Shown here piece after piece: positions 41,463 through 50,370 of a stretch of DNA of 64,000 nt. The notes under the pieces were generated by a model. That model was given only the letters and a program-made list of their open reading frames with translations, was not told the DNA's origin and searched no databases. Origin of the DNA: Sphingomonas sp. Leaf230 (lineage in GTDB: Bacteria; Pseudomonadota; Alphaproteobacteria; Sphingomonadales; Sphingomonadaceae); the NCBI RefSeq assembly GCF_001421745.1, contig NZ_LMKW01000001.1:1-64000 (forward strand), in the 5' to 3' direction. The translations under genes and the position numbers were made by a program. Positions within the stretch are counted from its first letter, which is position 1; each line of letters begins with the position of its first letter.

Positions 41463-42436
41463 GCGACGCCCGCCTCCTCGCCCGCGCGCTCGCCGATCCG
41501 GCCAGCATCGTCGGGCTCGATGCGGACGGCTGGACCGCACTGCTGACGATGGCGCGGGCGGAGCAGTTGATCGGTACGCTGGCGATGCGTCTCGACGGCT
41601 TGCCGATGCCAGCTACGGTGAAGGCGATCCTCGCCGACGCACGCGCCGCTGCCGAACACGGCCGCCGCGCCGCGCTCTGGGAGGCCGAGATGGCCCGGCG
41701 GGCGCTATCTGCGGTCGAATGCCCTGTCATCCTGCTGAAGGGCACCGCGTTCGTCGTGGCGGGTTTGTCGGCAGGGCAGGGGCGATCGATCGGCGATCTC
41801 GACATTCTTGTGCCGCGCGCATCGATCGACGCGGTCGAGGCGGCGCTGCTCGCGGCTGGCTGGGAATGGGTGAAGCCCGACCCGTATGACGACGTCTATT
41901 ACCGCCGCTGGATGCACGAACTCCCGCCGCTGATCCACCGCGACCGCGACCGGATGATCGACGTCCACCACACCATCCTGCCGCTGACTGCGCGGATCAC
42001 GCCGGATGCGGCGGCGCTGATCGTCGGCAGCGTGCCGCTGGAGAATGGTTTGCGTACGCTTTCTACCAACGGCATGCTGGTCCATGCCGCAGCGCATTTG
42101 TTCGCCGATGGAGATCTCGCCGGTGGTCTCCGCAACCTGTGGGACGTCCGCTGTCTGGTCGAGGAGTTCGGAACCGACGGCCTCGACGAGGAGGCACGAC
42201 GTCACGGTCTTCACCGTGAAATAACGCGGTCGCTTCGGCTGGTTGAAGTGCTGTTCGGCGATGGCAAGGCAAGCGACTTCGACCGTCTCTACATTCGCCG
42301 TATTACTGCACGAGACGGCTGGGGCAGGCCAACCCGACCGATCACCCGGCTAGCCTTCTACGTCCGCTCGCACTGGCTGCGCATGCCGCCAGCGATGCTT
42401 GCCCGTCACCTCTGGACGAAGTGGCGCAAGGCTTAA
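41459..42436 (+). CDS. Nucleotidyltransferase-fold protein (PF14907-like) of the HPr-rel-A system
   Basis: GTG 41459 overlaps the kinase stop by four bases (GTGA) and gives 325 residues; ATG 41447 in frame would overlap by 16 bases. The minimal nucleotidyltransferase motif appears as GQGRSIGDLDILVPR (G-S-x-D-x-D, here SIGDLDI), with HELPPLIHRDRDRMIDVHH downstream providing a second acidic site. PF14907-type enzymes occur in lasso-peptide and related clusters next to HprK-like kinases. The N-terminal half is helical (LLARALADPASIVGLDADGW). Likely product: nucleotidylation of the same target, or an auxiliary role. Substrate unknown. Confidence 0.78.
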   Translation: MSDARLLARALADPASIVGLDADGWTALLTMARAEQLIGTLAMRLDGLPMPATVKAILADARAAAEHGRRAALWEAEMARRALSAVECPVILLKGTAFVVAGLSAGQGRSIGDLDILVPRASIDAVEAALLAAGWEWVKPDPYDDVYYRRWMHELPPLIHRDRDRMIDVHHTILPLTARITPDAAALIVGSVPLENGLRTLSTNGMLVHAAAHLFADGDLAGGLRNLWDVRCLVEEFGTDGLDEEARRHGLHREITRSLRLVEVLFGDGKASDFDRLYIRRITARDGWGRPTRPITRLAFYVRSHWLRMPPAMLARHLWTKWRKA

Positions 42437-42792
42437 TTCAGACGTGCTCCACGTTTGCGCCGGACGGCCCAGACGATCAGCAACACGACCGTGATCGCGA
42501 ACGTATCGGCGATCCAGTCGTAGATGTCGCAATCGCGGTGGAGCGACGGGATCGCCTGCAGGACCTCGATCATCGCGCCGAGGAACGACAGCCGCTCGCC
42601 GATCCGGAACAGCCGCGCGGTCGGAAACGACAGCGCCGCCAGCAGCGCCATCGTCGCGAAGGCGAGCATATGCCCGAACTTGTCGCCGAACTGGTCGATC
42701 GGCATGTGCGGCGGCTTCGGCAGCAGCGCCATCGTCACCGCGAACACGATCGCCACGACCAGCGCGACGCGCGTGAGCGTCGTCCGGTTCAT
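42433..42792 (-). CDS. VanZ-like membrane protein
   Basis: ATG 42792 (119 residues). It has four membrane segments (about 7-25, 45-65, 70-85, 93-112) and the VanZ-type motifs DKFGHMLAFATMALL and DIYDWIADTFA, the D-x-x-x-H pattern found in VanZ-family proteins. The family name comes from teicoplanin resistance, but most members have no known function. Start overlaps the gph stop by four bases (ATGA), so the two are coupled. It converges with the nucleotidyltransferase gene, stop codons overlapping by four bases. Confidence 0.8.
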   Translation of the reverse strand: MNRTTLTRVALVVAIVFAVTMALLPKPPHMPIDQFGDKFGHMLAFATMALLAALSFPTARLFRIGERLSFLGAMIEVLQAIPSLHRDCDIYDWIADTFAITVVLLIVWAVRRKRGARLN

Positions 42793-43472
42793 GCGCCGAG
42801 CCTTTCGAGCGTGGGGATGAGTTCGTCGAAACCGTCGACCACCGCGTCGGCGCCCAGTTCTTCGACAGGTTGCATCAGGAAGCCGAAGCTGCACGCGATC
42901 GTCGGCAACCCCGCCGCTTGCCCGGCCTGGATATCGAAGATCGAATCGCCGACGAACGCCGCGCGGTCTCCGCCGCCCCCGCTTTCACGACACAGCTTCA
43001 CCATCTCGTGGATCGGCATTGGCGACGGCTTCGACTCCGCCATCGTATCGCCGCCCAGGATGCAGGCAAATCGATCGATCAGCCCGAGTTCGCCCAGTAC
43101 GGTCCGCGCGAACCGTTCGACCTTGTTGGTGACGATCCCCAGCGTCACGCCCTTCGCGGCCAAAGCGTCCAGCGCGTCGATCACACCTGGATAAGGCTTT
43201 GTCAGCACACAGATATTCGCCTCGTAATAGGCGAGCAGTTTGGCGTGCAGCGTGTCGAGCATCGGCTCGTCATAGCCGCCGGTCGCGGTCAGTCCCTGCT
43301 TGAGCATGTGCCGCGCGCCGCCGCCGATCATCGGCTTGACCTGCTCGACGGTGAGGGGCGGGCGATCGACCGTAGCGAGGGCGTGGTTGACCGCGGCGGC
43401 TAGGTCGCCGCTCGTGTCGAGCAACGTGCCGTCCAGGTCGAACCCGACGATATCGAATAAAAAATGCGTCAT
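42789..43472 (-). CDS. gph: Phosphoglycolate phosphatase-like HAD hydrolase
   Basis: ATG 43472 gives 227 residues. HAD motifs are complete: FDLDGTLLDT (nucleophile Asp11), LGIVTNKVERF (motif II), KPSPMPIHEMV (motif III Lys) and FVGDSIFDIQAGQAAG (motif IV). The helical cap between motifs I and II fits Gph. The enzyme removes phosphate from 2-phosphoglycolate in DNA-repair and photorespiratory salvage. Divergent from glmU across 62 bases. The symbol is by similarity; other phosphosugar substrates are possible. Confidence 0.85.
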   Translation of the reverse strand: MTHFLFDIVGFDLDGTLLDTSGDLAAAVNHALATVDRPPLTVEQVKPMIGGGARHMLKQGLTATGGYDEPMLDTLHAKLLAYYEANICVLTKPYPGVIDALDALAAKGVTLGIVTNKVERFARTVLGELGLIDRFACILGGDTMAESKPSPMPIHEMVKLCRESGGGGDRAAFVGDSIFDIQAGQAAGLPTIACSFGFLMQPVEELGADAVVDGFDELIPTLERLGA

Positions 43473-43534
43473 TGGGTGCGGGCCTGCCAGCGAGACTATG
43501 GAATTGGCAAGGCTTTCGTGGCAGCGATCCTTCC

Positions 43535-44917
43535 ATGACGACGCATTCCATCGACCAACCGATTCCGGCCCACCCCATCGCAGTCGTGATCCTTGCCGCC
43601 GGCAAGGGGACGCGGATGAAATCCGATCTTCACAAGGTGCTTCACCCGATCGCCGGGCGGCCGATGCTGCTGCATCTCGTCGCAAGCGCGGCGGCGTTGC
43701 AGCCGGCGAAGACCGTCGTCGTGACGGGGGCAGGGCGTGAACAGGTTGAAGCGGCGGTGGCGCCGCTTGGGATCGCCACTGCGCTCCAGGCGGAGCAACT
43801 GGGCACCGGTCACGCGGTTGCGCAGGCCCGCGAGGCGCTGGCCGGGTTCGAGGGCGACGTCCTGATCCTCTACGGCGATGTACCGTTGGTCACGACCACG
43901 ACGATGCAGCGGATGATCGACCGGTTGCACGCCGAAGACACGCCCGCCGTCGTCGTGCTCGGCTTTCGCCCGACAGAGCCCGGCGCCTATGGTCGCGTCA
44001 TCGCCGACGCCGCGGGCCGGATGGACCGGATCGTCGAGTATAAGGACGCGTCGGAGGCGGAACGCGCGGTGACGCTGTGCAATTCCGGACTGATGGCGGT
44101 GCACTCGACCGACCTGTTCTCGCTGCTCGACCGGCTCGGCAACGACAACGCGGCAGGCGAATATTATCTCACCGATATCGTCGAGCTTGCCGCAGTCGCC
44201 GGTCGCTCGTCCGCCGTCATCGAAACCGGCGCGGACGAGGTAGCCGGCGTCAACAGCCGCGGCGAACTCGCCAGCGTCGAAGGCGCATGGCAGGCAACGC
44301 GACGCGCGCAGGCGATGGTGGACGGTGCGACGTTGATCGCCCCCGACACCGTCTGGTTCTCGCACGACACGCAGCTCGGTCGCGACGTCGTGATCGAACC
44401 CAACGTCGTCTTCGGCCCCGGCACCCGCGTTGCTGACGGCGCGACGATCCACGCGTTCAGCCACGTCGAGGGCGCCTCGGTCGGCAAGGGCGCGAACGTC
44501 GGCCCGTTCGCCCGCCTCCGCCCCGGCGCGGAACTCCACGCGGATGCCAAGGTCGGCAACTTTGTCGAGGTAAAGAAGGCGATCATCGGCGAAGGCGCGA
44601 AGGTGAGCCACCTCACCTATATCGGTGACGCGGATATCGGGGCGGGCGCGAACATCGGCGCGGGCACCATTACCTGCAACTACGACGGCTATTTCAAATA
44701 CCGCACGGTAATCGGCGAAGGCGCATTCATTGGTTCGAACTCGGCTTTGGTCGCGCCCGTCACGATCGGCGCAGGCGCGATCGTCGCCGCGGGATCGGTC
44801 GTCACGCAGGACGTCGAGACCGATGCGCTAGCGCTGGTTCGTCCGCCTCAGGTGGCGAAGCCCGGCTGGGCCAAGCGCTTTCGCGAAAAGATGTTGGCGC
44901 GTAAGGCGGTCAAGTAA
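43535..44917 (+). CDS. glmU: Bifunctional GlmU: glucosamine-1-P acetyltransferase / GlcNAc-1-P uridyltransferase
   Basis: ATG 43535 gives 460 residues, the normal length. The N-terminal uridyltransferase has LAAGKGTRMKSDLHKVLHPIAG; the C-terminal left-handed beta-helix carries hexapeptide repeats and the acetyltransferase residues in GNFVEVKKAIIGEGAKVSHL and NYDGYFKYRTVIGEGAFIGS. It makes UDP-GlcNAc for peptidoglycan and LPS. It is followed 22 bases later by glmS, the step that precedes it in the pathway, probably as an operon. Confidence 0.96.
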   Translation: MTTHSIDQPIPAHPIAVVILAAGKGTRMKSDLHKVLHPIAGRPMLLHLVASAAALQPAKTVVVTGAGREQVEAAVAPLGIATALQAEQLGTGHAVAQAREALAGFEGDVLILYGDVPLVTTTTMQRMIDRLHAEDTPAVVVLGFRPTEPGAYGRVIADAAGRMDRIVEYKDASEAERAVTLCNSGLMAVHSTDLFSLLDRLGNDNAAGEYYLTDIVELAAVAGRSSAVIETGADEVAGVNSRGELASVEGAWQATRRAQAMVDGATLIAPDTVWFSHDTQLGRDVVIEPNVVFGPGTRVADGATIHAFSHVEGASVGKGANVGPFARLRPGAELHADAKVGNFVEVKKAIIGEGAKVSHLTYIGDADIGAGANIGAGTITCNYDGYFKYRTVIGEGAFIGSNSALVAPVTIGAGAIVAAGSVVTQDVETDALALVRPPQVAKPGWAKRFREKMLARKAVK

Positions 44918-44939
44918 GTTTCCACGGAGTAAGATGTAA

Positions 44940-46763
44940 ATGTGCGGCATCGTTGGAATTTTGAGCGGCGAAGACGTTGCCGGCCGTTTGCTCGACGGCC
45001 TGAAGCGGCTTGAATATCGGGGCTATGATTCGGCGGGCATCGCCACCGACAATGACGGCGCGATCGAGCGGCGTCGCGCGTCGGGCAAGCTGGTCAATCT
45101 CGCCAACGAACTCGCCGCGCATCCGCTGCCCGGCAAGACCGGCATCGCGCATACCCGCTGGGCGACGCATGGCGGCCCGACCACCAACAACGCGCACCCG
45201 CACGCCACCGGCGAGGTCGCGGTGGTCCACAACGGCATCATCGAGAACTTCAAGCCGCTGCGCGACGAACTGATCGCGCGCGGCCGGACGTTCACCAGCG
45301 AAACCGACACCGAAGTCGTCGCGCATCTCGTCAGCGAGAAGATCGAGGCGGGTATGGACCCGATCGCCGCCGTCCGCGACGTGCTGCCCCGCCTGCACGG
45401 TGCGTTCGCGCTCGCGATCCTGTTCCGCCAGCATCCCGACCTTCTGATCGGTGCGCGTCTCGGCTCGCCCTTGGTCGTCGGCTACGGCGAGGGCGAGATG
45501 TACCTCGGCTCCGACGCGCTGGCGCTCGCGCCGTTGACGCAGCGGATCGCGTATCTCGACGAGGGCGACTGGGTCGTGCTGACCCGCGACGGCGCACAGG
45601 TCTATGACCGCGAGAACACGCCGGTCGAGCGCGCGATCACGCTCTCAGGGATCACCGGCGAGGTGATTTCGAAGGGCAACCACAAGCATTACATGCTGAA
45701 GGAAATCTACGAGCAACCGATCGTCGTCGCACAGACGCTGCGCTCGTATCTGAAGCGGATGGAAGGCGAGATCACGCTGCCGATCCCCGAGTTCGACCTC
45801 TCGACGATCAAGCGCGTTACCATCGTAGCGTGCGGGACGAGCTTCTACGCGGGCATGGTCGCCAAATACTGGTTCGAACAGTTCGCGCGCGTCCCCGTCG
45901 ACCTCGATGTTGCGTCTGAATTCCGCTACCGAGAGCCGGTGATGGAGGAGGGCGGACTTGCTCTCTTCATCTCGCAGTCGGGCGAGACCGCGGACACGCT
46001 CGCGGCGCTGCGCCACGCCAAGGCCGAGGGCCAGAAGATCGCGGTCGTCGTCAACGTGCCGACCAGCACGATGGCGCGCGAGGCCGACCTTCTGTTGCCG
46101 ACCCATGCGGGGCCTGAAATCGGCGTGGCATCGACCAAGGCGTTTACCTGCCAGTTGGCGGTTCTTGCGGCACTCGCGGCCAATCTGGCGCATGCCAAGG
46201 GTCTGCTGAGCAAGGACCAGGAGCGCGAGATCGTCCGCCACCTCGCCGAGGCGCCCGCCGCGCTCAACGGCGCGCTGGCGTATGACGAGGCGATCGAGGC
46301 GATGGCGCACAAGATCGCCGGCGCGCGCGACGTGCTGTATCTCGGCCGCGGCACCGATTACCCGCTGGCGCTCGAGGGCGCGCTGAAGTTGAAGGAAATC
46401 AGCTACATCCACGCCGAGGGCTATGCCGCCGGCGAGATGAAACACGGCCCGATCGCACTGATCGACGAGCATGTGCCGGTCATCGTCATCGCGCCCTCGG
46501 GCCCGCTGTTCGACAAGACCGTCAGCAACATGCAGGAAGTCATGGCCCGCGGCGGCAAGGTCGTGCTGATCTCGGATTACGACGGCATCCAGGCGGCCGG
46601 CGAAGGCTGCATGGCGACGATCACCATGCCCAAGGTCCACCCGCTGATCGCGCCTTTGGTGTACGCAGTACCGGTGCAGCTGCTCGCGTATCACGTCGCG
46701 GTACTGAAGGGCACGGACGTCGACCAGCCGCGAAATCTGGCGAAGAGCGTGACGGTCGAGTAA
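44940..46763 (+). CDS. glmS: Glutamine-fructose-6-phosphate aminotransferase GlmS
   Basis: A 607-residue protein. The N-terminal class II glutaminase begins MCGIVGIL with catalytic Cys2; HTRWATHGGPTTNNAHPH is the typical glutaminase loop. Two SIS isomerase domains follow (ACGTSFYAGMVAKYW and LFISQSGETADTLAALR; LGRGTDYPLALEGALKLKEISYIHAEGYAAGEMKHGP). The C-terminal KSVTVE is the conserved end. The enzyme makes glucosamine-6-phosphate, the entry to amino-sugar synthesis. It is downstream of glmU. I see no glmS ribozyme, as expected outside Firmicutes. Confidence 0.97.
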   Translation: MCGIVGILSGEDVAGRLLDGLKRLEYRGYDSAGIATDNDGAIERRRASGKLVNLANELAAHPLPGKTGIAHTRWATHGGPTTNNAHPHATGEVAVVHNGIIENFKPLRDELIARGRTFTSETDTEVVAHLVSEKIEAGMDPIAAVRDVLPRLHGAFALAILFRQHPDLLIGARLGSPLVVGYGEGEMYLGSDALALAPLTQRIAYLDEGDWVVLTRDGAQVYDRENTPVERAITLSGITGEVISKGNHKHYMLKEIYEQPIVVAQTLRSYLKRMEGEITLPIPEFDLSTIKRVTIVACGTSFYAGMVAKYWFEQFARVPVDLDVASEFRYREPVMEEGGLALFISQSGETADTLAALRHAKAEGQKIAVVVNVPTSTMAREADLLLPTHAGPEIGVASTKAFTCQLAVLAALAANLAHAKGLLSKDQEREIVRHLAEAPAALNGALAYDEAIEAMAHKIAGARDVLYLGRGTDYPLALEGALKLKEISYIHAEGYAAGEMKHGPIALIDEHVPVIVIAPSGPLFDKTVSNMQEVMARGGKVVLISDYDGIQAAGEGCMATITMPKVHPLIAPLVYAVPVQLLAYHVAVLKGTDVDQPRNLAKSVTVE

Positions 46764-47020
46764 TCGGCTTCGCATCTGAAGAGCAAACCTAACACCGGTA
46801 TACCACCCCGGCGAAGGCCGGGGCCCAATTGGGGGACGGTAGTAACGACGGATAGTCCTCCGTTACGGCGACCTTTCCAATTGGGCCCCGGCCTCCGCCG
46901 GGGTGGTGTCTTCTTCTCAGGTCGAGCAGGCGTTTTCTCCTCGAATCCCAAACCCCCGATTGACTAAGATTGTGCGCCGCGTCACAACTCGCGCCGTCGA
47001 TGTCGGGCAACCGGCATGGC
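46764..47020. other. Gap between glmS and the glycine riboswitch
   Basis: No gene. It holds one family A2 repeat (46803-46906) and then about 110 bases leading into the riboswitch that must contain the gcv promoter. TTGACTAAG at 46959-46967 resembles a -35 box; a clear -10 is not obvious. Confidence 0.6.
46803..46906. repeat. MITE-like repeat family A2, copy 4
   Basis: A 104-bp copy with both consensus ends (CCACCCCGGCGAAGGCCGGG and complement) and the AGTAACGACG centre shared with copy 3. It begins 39 bases after the glmS stop. Confidence 0.92.
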
Positions 47021-47226
47021 ACCGCGCGGGAGAGCGTTTCCGGTCCTTCAAGGGCCAAAGGAACCGCCGAAGGAGCAACCACCCCGGAATCTCTCAGGTA
47101 CCAGAGACCGCGCGAGGCTGATCGACACTCTGGAAAGCGTCCTGACGTTCGCGTCGAGGGCCACCGAAGGGGTAAGCGCTGGACATCTCCGGCGTGAAAG
47201 CTCTCAGGTCCCGTGACAGAGGGGGT
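47021..47226 (+). promoter_or_regulatory. Tandem glycine riboswitch of the gcv operon
   Basis: Two glycine aptamers in series. Aptamer 1 (about 47021-47115) has the P1 helix CCGCGCGG at 47022-47029 pairing with 47108-47114, the GGGAGAGCG entry, GCCGAAGGAGCAA and TCTCTCAGGTACC core. Aptamer 2 (about 47126-47226) repeats the pattern: CTCTGGAAAGCG, CACCGAAGGGGTAAGC, GCTCTCAGGTCCC, closing at GACAGAGGGGG. Such riboswitches turn on glycine cleavage genes when glycine is abundant. gcvT begins 50 bases downstream, so the expression platform is short and may act on translation. Confidence 0.93.
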
Positions 47227-47276
47227 TTGGATCGTTGCACCGTTTGGTGCCGCGCGCCCCTTCGACGGAGACCGAC

Positions 47277-48524
47277 ATGAGCGACCCAGAACAGCGCGAT
47301 TTCGCGAGCATCATCGACCAGGCAGACGACTACGTCGAGCCCGAGATCCTGCCGTTGCCGCTCGACGCGTGGCACCGCGCACAGGGCGCGCGGATGGTCG
47401 AGTTCGCCGGCTACGAGATGCCGATCCAGTATGACGGCATCATGGCCGAACACGCCTGGACGCGCGACTCGGCCGGCCTGTTCGACGTCAGCCACATGGG
47501 CCAGCTCGTCTTCTCCGGTGAAGGCGTCGCGCACGCGCTCGAAACCGTCCTGCCGGGCGACATCGCGGGCTTGAGCGAGGGCAAGATGCGCTATTCGCTG
47601 CTGCTCGCACAGGACGGCGGCATCCTCGACGACCTGATGGCCACGCGCCTGCCCGATGATCAGCCTTCGCCATTCTCCGCGCAGGACGTCGAGCCCGAGG
47701 CGTACGACCCGCTCCACCCGTCTCCGACTGCGAGCGGCAGCTTCTACGTCGTCGTCAACGGCGCGACCAAGTATGACGACGTCAGCTACCTGATCGAGCA
47801 TCTCCCCGACGACGTCACGATCAACATTCTCGAAGACCAGGCATTGCTTGCAGTGCAGGGCCCGAAAGCGGTCGAGGCAGTCGCGCGGATCGTCCCCGGT
47901 GTCGACGGCCTCGTGTTCATGACCGCCGGGGCGTTCCACTGGAACGACGTCCCGCTCTGGATCAGCCGCTCGGGCTACACCGGCGAGGACGGCGTCGAGA
48001 TCTCGCTCCCCGCCGAACACGCCGTCGCGTTCGCCGACGCCTTGCTCGCGCTTCCGGAGATCAAGCCGATCGGCCTCGGCGCGCGCGACTCGTTGCGTCT
48101 CGAAGCCGGCCTGCCGCTCTACGGCCACGACCTCGATCCCGAGATCACGCCGGTCATGGCCGACCTCGGTTTCGCGCTGTCGAAGCGCCGCCGCGAAGCC
48201 GCCGACTTCCCCGGTGCCGAGCGCATCCTCACCCAGCGCGAGCACGGCCCCGCCACCAAGCGCGTCGGCCTGATCGTCGAGGGCCGCCAGCCCGCGCGCG
48301 AAGGTGCCGAAGTGATCGACGATACCGGCGCGACGATCGGCCGCCTCACCAGCGGTGGTTTCGCGCCCACGCTCGGGAAGCCGATCGCGATGGCCTATGT
48401 GCCGCTCGCGCTGTCGACGCCCGGCACCCGCATCGAAATCGCGCAACGCGGCAAGGTCCACACCGCCACCGTCACCGCGATGCCCTTCATTCCCCACCGC
48501 TACGTCCGCGCAGGAGCCAAGTGA
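47277..48524 (+). CDS. gcvT: Glycine cleavage system aminomethyltransferase (T protein)
   Basis: ATG 47277 gives 415 residues, about 30 longer than most GcvT because of an acidic N-terminal extension ([20 protein letters not shown]) before the usual [26 protein letters not shown]. The folate-binding region and the catalytic Asp in FDVSHMGQ are present, with [12 protein letters not shown] in the central domain and an insert ([22 protein letters not shown]) in the middle. It transfers the methylene of glycine to tetrahydrofolate with GcvH. First gene of the gcv operon under the riboswitch. Confidence 0.93.
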   Translation: MSDPEQRDFASIIDQADDYVEPEILPLPLDAWHRAQGARMVEFAGYEMPIQYDGIMAEHAWTRDSAGLFDVSHMGQLVFSGEGVAHALETVLPGDIAGLSEGKMRYSLLLAQDGGILDDLMATRLPDDQPSPFSAQDVEPEAYDPLHPSPTASGSFYVVVNGATKYDDVSYLIEHLPDDVTINILEDQALLAVQGPKAVEAVARIVPGVDGLVFMTAGAFHWNDVPLWISRSGYTGEDGVEISLPAEHAVAFADALLALPEIKPIGLGARDSLRLEAGLPLYGHDLDPEITPVMADLGFALSKRRREAADFPGAERILTQREHGPATKRVGLIVEGRQPAREGAEVIDDTGATIGRLTSGGFAPTLGKPIAMAYVPLALSTPGTRIEIAQRGKVHTATVTAMPFIPHRYVRAGAK

Positions 48525-48525
48525 T

Positions 48526-48897
48526 ATGAGCCGTTACTTCACGCAGGATCATGAATGGGTCGACGTCGACGGTGATGTCGGCACCGTCGGCATCTCGGAA
48601 TACGCGCAGAGCCAGCTCGGCGACGTCGTGTTCGTCGACGTCCCCGAAGCCGGCAAGACGCTGAGCAAGGGCGACGAAGCCGCGGTCGTCGAGTCGGTCA
48701 AGGCCGCCTCCGACGTGTATTCGCCGGTCTCGGGCACCGTCACCGAGGGCAACGCGGCGTTGACCGACGACTCTAGCCTGGTGAACTCTGACGCCGAAGC
48801 GGCTGGCTGGTTCTTCAAGCTGACGCTTAGCGACCCGAGCGAACTCGACAGCCTGATGGACGAAGCCGCCTACGCGACGTTCGTCGAAGGGCTGTAA
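48526..48897 (+). CDS. gcvH: Glycine cleavage system H protein
   Basis: A 123-residue lipoyl carrier. The lipoylated lysine is Lys59 in [13 protein letters not shown], within the conserved [20 protein letters not shown] sandwich. It shuttles the aminomethyl group between the P, T and L proteins. It starts one base after the gcvT stop. A family B repeat follows it before gcvPA. Confidence 0.95.
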   Translation: MSRYFTQDHEWVDVDGDVGTVGISEYAQSQLGDVVFVDVPEAGKTLSKGDEAAVVESVKAASDVYSPVSGTVTEGNAALTDDSSLVNSDAEAAGWFFKLTLSDPSELDSLMDEAAYATFVEGL

Positions 48898-48905
48898 TCT
48901 AACTG

Positions 48906-49005
48906 CTCCCCTCCCGCTTGCGGGAGGGGTCGGGGGAGGGGCTGGTACAGTCGTTCCCCGTCTCATTCCCTCCCCCGACCCCTCCCGTGAACGGGAGGGG
49001 AGGAG
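48906..49005. repeat. CCCTCCC-type palindromic repeat family B, copy 1
   Basis: Arms CTCCCCTCCCGCTTGCGGGA... and the complement ...CCCGTGAACGGGAGGGGAGGAG enclose a second inner inverted repeat (GGTCGGGGGAGGGG / CCCTCCCCCGACCCC). The right end provides AGGAG at 49001-49005, six bases before the gcvPA ATG. Copies of the family are at 52771 and 56043. Confidence 0.9.
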
Positions 49006-49011
49006 ACTAGA

Positions 49012-50370
49012 ATGCGCTACCTTCCCCTGACCCAGCCCGACCGCGAGGCGATGCTCGCCGTCATTGGCGCCTCGACCATCGACGACCTCTTCGTCGACGT
49101 CCCCGAAGCCGCGCGCCTCGACGGCCCGGTCCGCGACCTGCCGATGCACGCCTCCGAAATGGCGGTCGAACGCCACATGTCGGCGCTCGCCAAGAAGAAC
49201 CTCACCGCCGGCGAAGCGCCGTTCTTCCTCGGCTGCGGCGCGTACAAGCATCACGTTCCCGCCTCGGTTGATCACCTGATCCAGCGCGGCGAGTTCCTCA
49301 CCGCCTACACGCCGTACCAGCCTGAGATCGCGCAGGGTACGCTGCAGATGCTGTTCGAGTTCCAGACGCAGGTCGCGCGGCTGCTCGGCACCGACGTCGC
49401 CAACGCCTCGATGTACGACGGCTCGACCGCGTGCTGGGAAGCGATCGTGATGGCGCGCCGCATCACCAAGCGTGGGCGTGCGATCCTGTCGTCGGGCCTC
49501 CACCCGCATTACGTCTCGGTCGCCAACACGATGGCCAAGTTCACCGGCGACGCGCTCGACACGACCGCGCCCGAACTGGTCGCCGACATGGACCTCGACC
49601 AGCTGATCGCGAAGATCGACGACGATACGTCGTGCGTCGTCGTCCAATACCCCGACATCCTCGGCCGCATCGCCGACCTGCGCCCGCTCGCCGACGCCTG
49701 CCACGCCAAGAAGGCGCTGCTGATCGCCGTCGTCACCGAGCCGGTCGCGCTTGGCGCGATCACCTCGCCCGGCGAGATGGATGCGGACATCGTCGTCGGC
49801 GAAGGCCAGTCGCTCGGCGTCGGCCTGCAGTTCGGGGGGCCTTATGTCGGCCTGTTCGGCTGCAAGGACAAATACGTCCGCCAGATGCCCGGTCGCCTCT
49901 GCGGCGAGACCGTCGACGCCGATGGCCGTCGCGGTTTCGTCCTCACGCTGTCGACCCGCGAGCAGCACATCCGCCGCGAAAAGGCGACGTCGAACATCTG
50001 CACCAATTCCGGCCTCTGCGCGCTGGCCTTCTCGATCCACATGACGCTGCTCGGAGAAGCCGGCCTTCGTCAGCTGGCGGAAGTGAACCACGCCGGCGCG
50101 GTCGCTGCCGCCGAACGCCTGTCGCAGATCCCCGGCGTAGAGCTGGTCAACGACACCTTCTTCAACGAGTTCACCCTGAAACTCCCGACCGAAGCTCGCC
50201 CGGTAGTCCGTACCCTGGCCGATCGCGGCATCCTCGCCGGCGTCTCGCTCGGCCGCTTGTACCCCGGCAAGGACGCTCTCGCGAACGGCCTTGTCGTCGC
50301 CGTGACGGAAACGACCACCGCGGAGGACGTCGAAACGCTAGCCACCGCACTCCAGGAGATACTGGCATGA
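49012..50370 (+). CDS. gcvPA: Glycine dehydrogenase (decarboxylating) subunit 1
   Basis: A 452-residue N-terminal half of the glycine decarboxylase P protein, as found in split-P organisms. It opens [19 protein letters not shown] and contains [40 protein letters not shown] and [13 protein letters not shown], typical of GcvPA. It lacks the PLP lysine, which is in subunit 2. The two form a heterotetramer that decarboxylates glycine. Its ribosome-binding site lies in repeat DNA. Stop overlaps gcvPB start by four bases (ATGA). Confidence 0.95.
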   Translation: MRYLPLTQPDREAMLAVIGASTIDDLFVDVPEAARLDGPVRDLPMHASEMAVERHMSALAKKNLTAGEAPFFLGCGAYKHHVPASVDHLIQRGEFLTAYTPYQPEIAQGTLQMLFEFQTQVARLLGTDVANASMYDGSTACWEAIVMARRITKRGRAILSSGLHPHYVSVANTMAKFTGDALDTTAPELVADMDLDQLIAKIDDDTSCVVVQYPDILGRIADLRPLADACHAKKALLIAVVTEPVALGAITSPGEMDADIVVGEGQSLGVGLQFGGPYVGLFGCKDKYVRQMPGRLCGETVDADGRRGFVLTLSTREQHIRREKATSNICTNSGLCALAFSIHMTLLGEAGLRQLAEVNHAGAVAAAERLSQIPGVELVNDTFFNEFTLKLPTEARPVVRTLADRGILAGVSLGRLYPGKDALANGLVVAVTETTTAEDVETLATALQEILA

